A DNA stretch of 22,109 nucleotides from JBHJGS01 sp050331575. GTDB taxonomy: Bacteria; Pseudomonadota; Alphaproteobacteria; Sphingomonadales; Rhodothalassiaceae. The first letter of the stretch is position 1; the number at the start of each line of letters is the position of its first letter. The stretch covers positions 1 to 22,109 of the forward strand of contig JBHJGS010000070.1 in the NCBI GenBank assembly GCA_050331575.1. Direction: 5' to 3'. The notes under the pieces were generated by a model. The model did no database searches. It was not told where the DNA came from and worked only from the letters and a program-made list of their open reading frames with translations. Made by a program: the position numbers and the translations under genes. Of this stretch, positions 16,595-22,109 are shown in pieces.

Positions 16595-18010
16595 ATGAGA
16601 GGACCGATTATGGCCCGACCCACCACAGCCTGCATCTGGCTGATCTTCGCGCTGTCCGCGGTTTGGTTGATTGCCGGGCAGACCCCTCTGGCGCTGCCGG
16701 ACCTTGGCCTGCGCATCGATGCCTTGAGCGTGTTTCTGGCTTTGGCTGTAACCTTCATCAGCGGCCTGACCCACCTCTTCTCGATCCGTTATATGCGCGG
16801 CACCGCCGGTTATGACGGCTTCTTCCTGCGCCTGACCGGCCTGACCGGGCTGGTTCTGCTGGTGCTGATTGCCGACCATATGCTGGTCTTCTGGGCGGCC
16901 TGGACCGGCATGGGCCTGATGCTGGCGGACCTGATCGGCCATGTGCGCCGCTGGCCCGAAGCACGCGCGGCCGCGGCCCTGACCCGTCGCAGCTTTCTGA
17001 TCGGTTCGGCCGCGGTGGCCGTGGCACTGCTGGTGTTGAACCAGGGCACCGGCGAGGCCATGATCAGCGCGGCCCTGGCCGATCTGGACACGCTGACGCC
17101 GGACCGGGCGGGAATGATCTGCGTGGCGGTGCTGGCTGCAGCGGTGGTGCAGTGCGGCCTGATCCCGGCGCAGCGCTGGCTGCTGTCTTCGATGACCGCG
17201 CCGACGCCGGTGTCCGCCTTCATGCATGCGGGCCTGGTCAATGCCGGCGGCATTCTGGTGGTGCGCCTGGCGCCACTGTTCCTGAGCCAGCCCTGGGCGT
17301 TGGACGCCCTGTTCCTGGTTGGCGGTGTCAGTGCCCTGGTCGCGTCCTTGGGTGTGCTGGTGCAAAGCGATGTCAAGCGCGCCCTGGCGACGTCGACCGT
17401 GGCGCAGATGGGCTTCATGCTGCTGCAATGCGGCTTGGGCTTCTTCGCCTCGGCCATGGCACACCTGATCCTGCACGGGCTTTATAAGGCCAATCTGTTC
17501 CTCGGCGCGGGCTCCGCCCTGGCCAATGCCAAGCGGCCGGACGAGGCCACGGCGCCGGCGGCGCCCGCGCTCTTGCCCGGCCTTGTCTGCGCGGCCACCG
17601 CCGGGGCGGCTTTTGCCTGGGTGACCGGCAAGCTGGACGACGGCTGGACCACCGGGGCGGTGTTGGTTGCCTTCGTCGCCGTCGCGGCGGCCCAGGTCGG
17701 GTTTTCCCTGCCTTTGAAGGGGGCGGCGGCCCGGCTGATCGGCCTTCCGCTTGTCGTCGGCCTGGCCGGGGCGGCCTATGGCGCGGTGGTGCTGGGCGCG
17801 CAAGCGGTCCTGGCGCCCTTGCCCTGGACCACCTCGCCGCAGCCGCTGGGACTGGTGCATCTGCTCGGTCTGGCCGCTTTCGCGCTGGCCTGGGGCTGGG
17901 TCCTGACCGGCCGGCACCGCGGCATGGACCGGCTGTATGTCCGCTTAAGATTGTTGTTTGCGCCGGCGGCCGACACCGTCGCCTTGACCCGGGGAGCCCG
18001 TTATGCCTGA
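16595..18010 (+). CDS. dabB: DabB, NADH dehydrogenase-like subunit of inorganic-carbon pump
   Basis: DabB is the membrane, cation-driven half of the DAB complex, related to the proton-pumping NuoL/antiporter subunits. The roughly 471-residue protein has a dozen or more hydrophobic helices. Antiporter-family signatures include ALSVFLALAVTFISGLTHLF, SIRYM, LLSSMTAPTPVSAFMHAGLV (matching the 'A.MPVS..LHAATMV' region) and QSDVKRALATSTVAQMGFML. It is shorter than NuoL, as DabB should be. Two starts each have a ribosome site six bases away: ATG 16595 (GAGGGA) and ATG 16610 (AGAGGA); a GTG at 16562 is less likely. It overlaps dabA by 8 bp, so the two are made together. Confidence 0.92.
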   Translation: MRGPIMARPTTACIWLIFALSAVWLIAGQTPLALPDLGLRIDALSVFLALAVTFISGLTHLFSIRYMRGTAGYDGFFLRLTGLTGLVLLVLIADHMLVFWAAWTGMGLMLADLIGHVRRWPEARAAAALTRRSFLIGSAAVAVALLVLNQGTGEAMISAALADLDTLTPDRAGMICVAVLAAAVVQCGLIPAQRWLLSSMTAPTPVSAFMHAGLVNAGGILVVRLAPLFLSQPWALDALFLVGGVSALVASLGVLVQSDVKRALATSTVAQMGFMLLQCGLGFFASAMAHLILHGLYKANLFLGAGSALANAKRPDEATAPAAPALLPGLVCAATAGAAFAWVTGKLDDGWTTGAVLVAFVAVAAAQVGFSLPLKGAAARLIGLPLVVGLAGAAYGAVVLGAQAVLAPLPWTTSPQPLGLVHLLGLAAFALAWGWVLTGRHRGMDRLYVRLRLLFAPAADTVALTRGARYA

Positions 18011-20393
18011 GCGCGCCCGCCTGTTAGCCCAAATCGAGAATGCCGCAGCGATCATCGCGCCCTATTGGCCGCTGGCCCAGTTCATCGCGGTCAATCCGCT
18101 GCACGGCCTGGAAGAGCTGCCGTTCGAAGAAGCCGCCCGACGGGCCGGCCAGTTGTTCGGCGGGCGCGGCTATCCCAGCCCGTCCCGCGTCGCGGCTGCC
18201 TTGCGCGACGGCCGCATTGACCCCGGCATCCTGGAGCAGACCGCGCTGCGCCACGGCCGGCCGGAGCTGACCAAGACCCGGCCGGAGGAGCTTGAGGCCA
18301 AGGCTGCGGAGGACCTCCCGGCAGATCTGCCGCCGGCGGTGGCGCGTATGCGCCGGCACCTGTTGCACTGGCTGACCGCGTTTCTGGACGAAGGCCAGGC
18401 CGGCTGGGCCATGCCGTATCGCGACCAGGGCTTCTACCGCGCCTGGCGCAAGCTGGCCCGGCACGATCCGGACCTGCCCGATCCGGCCAGCGTGGATCGG
18501 CTGCCGGAAAAGCCGCTGGACGCGCTCTTTCAGCTGATCGAGCCGGTGCCGGACAAGGAGCGCGAGGCGCATTTGGAGCGGCACCTGGCCGCCATCGCCG
18601 GCTGGAGCAGCTATATCAAGTGGCGCAGCGGCGCCCAGGATTTCGCCTGGACCAAGGCCGCGCCGATCAGCCTGACCGATGTGCTGGCGGTCAGCTTGGC
18701 GCTGTGGCAGGCCGTCGGCAAGCCCGCATTGCCCAAGCCCACGGGACCGGCCTGGCCGGATGCGGCGATCTGGCTGGAGGCCTGGGAGGAAAGCTACCGG
18801 ACCGGTCTTCTGGAGCAGTTGCGGCGCACCGCCAAAGGCGATGATCAGAGCGGGCCCGCTGCGGAGGCGCAGCTTGTGTTCTGCATCGATGTGCGCTCGG
18901 AGGTGTTCCGCCGCCATCTGGAACGCACCGGGCCTTATGAGACCATCGGCTTTGCCGGCTTTTTCGGCGTGCCGGTGCGGCACCGTCCGCTCGGCGCTGA
19001 GCAAGGCTATGCCTCCTGCCCGGTGCTGCTGACCCCGGCGCACGAAATCGCCGACGCCCCGGTGCCGGGCTGTGAGCATCTGGCCCAACGCCATATCGAG
19101 GGGTTGGACCGGATGAGCCGGCTGAAGCGCCTGTTGCGCGCCTTGAAGGAAAGTGTTGCCGGCACCTTTGCGTTCGTCGAGGCCAGCGGCTTGGTGTTCG
19201 GCCTGGGCATGGCCGGGCGCACGCTGGCACCGGCAGGCGCGTCGGCGCAGGTGCGCAGGCTCTACCAGCGGGTCGTGCCGGACGTGCCGGTGACCCCGGT
19301 GGTCGACATGACCGAGGGCGAGGGGGACAATCCCCTGGGCCTGAGCCCGTCGGAGCAGGCCTTCTTTGCGGAAGGGGCGCTGTCGATCATGGGGCTGACC
19401 AAGGGCTTCGCGCCGCTGGTGGTCTTTCTGGGCCATGGCGGCCAGACGGTGAACAATCCGTTCGAGGCCGGCCTGGACTGCGGCGCCTGCGGCGGCCATC
19501 GCGGCGGCCCCAATGCCCGCGCCCTGGCGGCGATCCTGAACAAAGCCGGCATTCGCGAGCAGCTGGCCCAGCGCGGCATCGAGATCCCGGCTAGCACCCG
19601 CTTTGCCGCCGGGGAACACAATACCACCACCGATGTGGTGACGGTCTATCCCTCGCCCGCCCTAGCAGACGCGCAGCCGGACCGCCTCGCCAGGCTGCGC
19701 CGGGATCTGCACAGTGCCCGCAAGGCCGCGGTCAAGGAGCGGCTGGCGCGGATCGAGGGCGCCGAACCCGGCGTCGCCGGAGCGGAGATCCGCGCGCAGG
19801 ACTGGGCGGAGGTGCGGCCGGAATGGGCGCTGGCGAAGAATGCCGCGTTCATCGTCGGCCACCGCCGCTGGACCCGGGATTTGGATCTGGCCGGGCGCAC
19901 CTTCCTGCACTCTTATGATTGGCAGGCCGATACCGAAGGCAAGGCCCTGGAGGTGATCCTGACCGCGCCCATGGTGGTCGCCCAGTGGATCAACAATCAA
20001 TATTATTTCTCCACGGTCGATCCGGCGGTCTATGGCGCGGGGTCAAAGATCACCCACACGGTGGTCGGCGCCATGGGCGTGATGCAGGGCAATGGCAGCG
20101 ATTTGATGACCGGCCTGCCGCTGCAGTCGGTGCTGTCCAGCGACACCGCCGCCTATCATGAGCCGCTGAGGCTGTTGACCGTGGTCGCAGCGCCGCGCGC
20201 GCGTGTCGAGGCGATCATTGCACGCAACGACATTCTCAAGACGCTGTTCGGCAATGGCTGGGTGGCGCTGCTGATCTACGATCCTGAGCAGGACCGCTTC
20301 ATGCGGCGTGACCGGGACGGGCAATGGGAGCCCGCGGGCTTCCACGATGTGACCATTGGCAATGGCGGCACCGCGCACAAAGTGCCAGCCTAA
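18003..20393 (+). CDS. dabA: DabA, carbonic anhydrase-like subunit of inorganic-carbon pump
   Basis: DabA (DUF2309/UPF0753) is the cytoplasmic zinc protein that with DabB converts CO2 to bicarbonate in an energy-coupled, one-way manner. The 796-residue protein begins with WPLAQFIAVNPLHGLEELPF, a family hallmark. The beta-carbonic-anhydrase-like site is intact: Cys294 and Asp296 in LVFCIDVRSE, His478 in LGHGGQTVNNPF, and Cys493 in GLDCGACGGHRGG. The spacings (2 and 15 residues) are the same as in the characterised Halothiobacillus protein (C351, D353, H524, C539). The C-terminus carries NNQYYFSTVDPAVYGAGSKI and LPLQSV, also conserved. A GGGGAG ribosome site precedes the ATG. It is followed at 17 bases by the P-II-like gene. 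Confidence 0.96.
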   Translation: MPERARLLAQIENAAAIIAPYWPLAQFIAVNPLHGLEELPFEEAARRAGQLFGGRGYPSPSRVAAALRDGRIDPGILEQTALRHGRPELTKTRPEELEAKAAEDLPADLPPAVARMRRHLLHWLTAFLDEGQAGWAMPYRDQGFYRAWRKLARHDPDLPDPASVDRLPEKPLDALFQLIEPVPDKEREAHLERHLAAIAGWSSYIKWRSGAQDFAWTKAAPISLTDVLAVSLALWQAVGKPALPKPTGPAWPDAAIWLEAWEESYRTGLLEQLRRTAKGDDQSGPAAEAQLVFCIDVRSEVFRRHLERTGPYETIGFAGFFGVPVRHRPLGAEQGYASCPVLLTPAHEIADAPVPGCEHLAQRHIEGLDRMSRLKRLLRALKESVAGTFAFVEASGLVFGLGMAGRTLAPAGASAQVRRLYQRVVPDVPVTPVVDMTEGEGDNPLGLSPSEQAFFAEGALSIMGLTKGFAPLVVFLGHGGQTVNNPFEAGLDCGACGGHRGGPNARALAAILNKAGIREQLAQRGIEIPASTRFAAGEHNTTTDVVTVYPSPALADAQPDRLARLRRDLHSARKAAVKERLARIEGAEPGVAGAEIRAQDWAEVRPEWALAKNAAFIVGHRRWTRDLDLAGRTFLHSYDWQADTEGKALEVILTAPMVVAQWINNQYYFSTVDPAVYGAGSKITHTVVGAMGVMQGNGSDLMTGLPLQSVLSSDTAAYHEPLRLLTVVAAPRARVEAIIARNDILKTLFGNGWVALLIYDPEQDRFMRRDRDGQWEPAGFHDVTIGNGGTAHKVPA

Positions 20394-20410
20394 ACTGGAA
20401 CGAGGGACCT

Positions 20411-20764
20411 ATGACCGACACCGATATTTCCGACATCCGCCTGCACAAGCTGAAGAAGATCGAAGTGATCGTGAAGGGCGACCGCCAGCCGTTCATCCGC
20501 GATCTGTTCAGCGAGGCGGGCATCACCGGCTACACCCTGATCAAGGACGTCTCCGGGCTCGGCCATCACGGCTTCCACGAGGGCCGGCTGCTGTTCAATG
20601 ATCAGGCCAGCCTGGTCATGTTCATGGCCGTGGCCACGCCCCGGGCGATCAACAAGGTCGTCGCCGGCTTGAAGCCGCTGTTCGAGAAAAGCTCCGGCAT
20701 CATGGTGCTGTCCGACGTGGAGGTGGTGCGCCTGGAGCATTTCACCGCGGAACAGACCGCCTAA
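20411..20764 (+). CDS. P-II-like regulatory protein of the DAB operon
   Basis: A 117-residue protein of the P-II superfamily, small trimeric regulators that bind nucleotides and control transporters. It begins HKLKKIEVIVKGDRQPFIRD, with the typical first beta strand and helix, then LFSEAGITGYTLIKDVSGLG, corresponding to the P-II 'G.T...V.G.G' segment before the T-loop. The T-loop (HHGFHEGRLLFND) is short and lacks the uridylylation tyrosine motif of classical GlnB/GlnK. P-II-like proteins of this kind are known beside bicarbonate transporters and DAB genes (for example CPII, SbtB). The start at 20411 has a GAGGGA ribosome site. It most likely adjusts DabAB activity to carbon or energy state. 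Confidence 0.88.
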   Translation: MTDTDISDIRLHKLKKIEVIVKGDRQPFIRDLFSEAGITGYTLIKDVSGLGHHGFHEGRLLFNDQASLVMFMAVATPRAINKVVAGLKPLFEKSSGIMVLSDVEVVRLEHFTAEQTA

Positions 20765-21225
20765 AGGGGCGGATCAACCGTGCCCAGCGGTGCGGCCCGC
20801 CCATCGGTGCGGCCGCACCCTGATTGCCGAGCTAAGCTGCCGCGATTACCACAGTCCGCCGGACGCCATGCGCGCAACCAGAGTTCCGACGGCCGCCCGA
20901 TCGGGACCTCCAGCGAAGGAAAGCCGGGTGGAACCTCGCTTAAGGGACGATGGCTGATCGGGAAACGTCGCAAGCGCTTCTAAAGGTGGCGGGCCATGCA
21001 CGACAAAGCCCGAACCTCATGGCTTCAAGCCGTCTTGAAGAACAGTTCCGGATCGCCGTCGTCCAGGCCGCACAGCTCCCCACAAGACTGCTATCGCGCC
21101 TTTGCGAGCAGACTGCGCATGGCAGCGTTCGATTTGTTGGTGGAGATCCATACGTCTGAATAGGGTCTGCAGCTATGCGCAAGAAGGCGTTGGCGCAAGC
21201 CCAGTCTTCTGGCATCGGGCGAGGG
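20765..21225. other. Non-coding scar region
   Basis: No open frame here has homology that I recognise, and the short frames present are interrupted by stops. On the minus strand one frame reads STNKSNAAMRSLLAKAR, stop, QSCGELCGLDDGDPELFFK and may be a decayed gene piece, but I cannot name it. The region looks like degraded DNA between the DAB operon and the mobile elements. Confidence 0.4.
20789..20819. terminator. GC-rich hairpin after the DAB operon
   Basis: GGTGCGGCC (20789-20797) can pair with GGCCGCACC (20811-20819). The second arm is itself part of a perfect 14-bp palindrome, GGTGCGGCCGCACC (20806-20819). It lies 25 bases after the P-II-like stop, where an operon end is expected, but has no T tract, so it may be a pause or Rho-dependent site rather than an intrinsic terminator. 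Confidence 0.35.
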
Positions 21226-21403
21226 GAAGGGCGGGCGGCCGCCACGCGACCGGTCCAAGCACTTCAGCGCCCGATCCAGAATGATCCAGAACCGGCCGAA
21301 AAGCCTTAAAATCGATGACTTCAGCCATCGCCTCAAGCGGGTCACCCAAAGCCGATACCCGCGCAAGGTGGTCATCGACGTCAAAAAATCCACGCTGTTT
21401 CAT
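21226..21403 (-). pseudogene. IS5-type transposase N-terminal remnant, frameshifted
   Basis: The minus strand from 21403 encodes MKQRGFFDVDDHLARVSALG, then DPLEAMAEVIDFKAFRPVLD, the N-terminus of an IS5-family transposase (DUF772 type). The next part, RALKCLDRSRGGRPPF, sits in another frame. The break coincides with a 10-bp tandem duplication (GATCCAGAAT then GATCCAGAAC, 21273-21292); removing one copy restores a continuous frame through GGRPPF. Similarity ends at about 21226 and the catalytic DDE region is gone. The fragment is therefore a dead relic, likely truncated by later rearrangement. No inverted repeat could be assigned. Confidence 0.7.
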
Positions 21404-21534
21404 GACCCCACTGACTCAAAAATCAAAGCCCACCGCGATCGGTTTTTGGAGGCGTCCAATTGCATGATCGTGGGTCACGTCCCACCGATTGGTGTAGCTC
21501 CCGGTAGCGCTGCTGACTTCGTCCGCGCCCTTTG

Positions 21535-22109
21535 AGGGAGCGCTGTAGGACGAGGTCAGTTGCGCGGTGGTCATCGAAGGTTCCGCGGTAGGGTCGGGTT
21601 GCAACACCAACCTGAACCGAAGGAAGACCTTGAGATGACCAAACCCATGATGGACCTGCGCGCGCTCGTGGAGAAGAGCGCGGACGGTGATTTTCTGCGC
21701 GAGATGATCGGCTTTGCGGCCGAGCGGCTGATGGAGCTGGAGGTCGGCGCGAAGACCGGGGCGGCCTACGGAGAGAAGGACCCCGAGCGCACAGCTCAGC
21801 GCAATGGCTATCGCGAGCGTGACTGGCAGACCCGGGCCGGCCATGTCGAGCTGCGTATCCCCAAGCTGCGGACCGGCTCCTACTTTCCCTCCTTCCTGGA
21901 GCCGCGCCGGGCTGCGGAGAAGGCGCTCAGCGCCGTGATCCAGGAAGCCTATGTGCACGGCGTCTCGACCCGGGCCATGGACGATCTGGTCCAGGCGATG
22001 GGCGGCACCGGCATCTCCAAGAGCCAGGTCAGCCGGCTGTGCGAGGAGATCGACGAGCGCGTCGATGCCTTCCTGACCCGGCCGATTGAGGGCGAGTGGC
22101 CCTATCTGT
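21535..22109 (+). mobile_element. IS256-family element, left part
   Basis: The transposase frame starting at 21635 and its about 100-bp upstream leader point to the left end of an IS256-family insertion. The exact left boundary is unclear. Elements of this family usually have an inverted repeat 70-110 bp before the transposase start, so it should lie near 21530-21560 (around GAGGGAGCGCTGTAGGACGA). The right end is beyond the window, so no inverted or target repeats can be checked. Confidence 0.55.
21635..22109 (+). CDS. IS256-family transposase (5' part, runs off window)
   Basis: Transposase of the IS256 (Mutator) family, moving DNA with a DDE nuclease. The visible 158 codons read MTKPMMDLRALVEKSADGDF at the start. 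They contain the family's LREMIGFAAERLMELEVG, YGEKDPERTAQRNGYRERDW and VELRIPKLRTGSYFPSFLEP, and then VIQEAYVHGVSTRAMDDLVQ and GISKSQVSRLCEEID, a helix-turn-helix-like segment. The frame is open to the window edge and shows no damage, so it may be functional. The start has an AGGAAG ribosome site. The catalytic aspartates lie further right, mostly outside the window. Confidence 0.95.
   Translation, partial: MTKPMMDLRALVEKSADGDFLREMIGFAAERLMELEVGAKTGAAYGEKDPERTAQRNGYRERDWQTRAGHVELRIPKLRTGSYFPSFLEPRRAAEKALSAVIQEAYVHGVSTRAMDDLVQAMGGTGISKSQVSRLCEEIDERVDAFLTRPIEGEWPYL

Noticed and set aside
16568..17917. 449-codon minus-strand open frame opposite dabB
   Set aside because: Extremely Gln/Arg/Gly/His-rich, mirrors the hydrophobic codons of DabB, and has no ribosome site or domain.
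18024..19619. 531-codon minus-strand open frame opposite dabA
   Set aside because: DabA on the plus strand has all its conserved residues; the antisense frame has no recognisable motif.

Overview
The window comes from a GC-rich, flagellated alphaproteobacterium. The evidence is a CckA-type cell-cycle kinase fused by overlap to flhB, an alphaproteobacterial-looking flagellar export cluster (FlhX-FliO-FliP and FlgB-FlgC-FliE-FliQ-FliR-FlhB), recA directly after cckA, and GC-rich third codon positions throughout. Rhodospirillales or a close relative is my best guess; the exact order cannot be fixed from sequence alone.

Layout. Bases 1-355 hold no convincing gene, but carry a very long imperfect hairpin (63-207) and a terminator-like hairpin. 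A DUF502 membrane protein (minus) and a small Sel1-repeat protein (plus) diverge at about 1.1 kb. From 1.6 to 6.5 kb there are two divergent flagellar transcription units. On the minus strand flhX-fliO-fliP overlap by 4 bp each, behind a sigma-54-like element. On the plus strand flgB-flgC-fliE-fliQ-fliR-flhB encode rod proteins and the type III export gate. flhB overlaps cckA by 3 bp. recA follows, with two LexA-like half-site repeats in its promoter region. A ZIP-family metal transporter comes next.

At 11.1-15.5 kb there is a three-gene operon with 4-bp overlaps: a haem-nitric oxide binding (H-NOX) sensor, a soluble hybrid histidine kinase with PAS-PAS-HisKA-HATPase-REC-Hpt, and a sigma-54-dependent response regulator resembling LuxO. 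Together they look like a complete NO-to-transcription phosphorelay. Directly after it, a LysR regulator precedes dabB-dabA and a P-II-like protein, an energy-coupled inorganic-carbon uptake system with its likely regulators. DabA keeps all four predicted zinc/active-site residues (Cys294, Asp296, His478, Cys493).

The last 1.3 kb is a mobile-element scar zone. It has an IS5-type transposase fragment whose reading frame is broken by a 10-bp tandem duplication, then the 5' part of an apparently intact IS256-family transposase that runs off the window.

The most interesting items are the H-NOX phosphorelay ending in a LuxO-like activator, its position beside a regulated DAB carbon pump, the 145-bp hairpin, and the sigma-54 element placed so close to flhX that the transcript would be almost leaderless.
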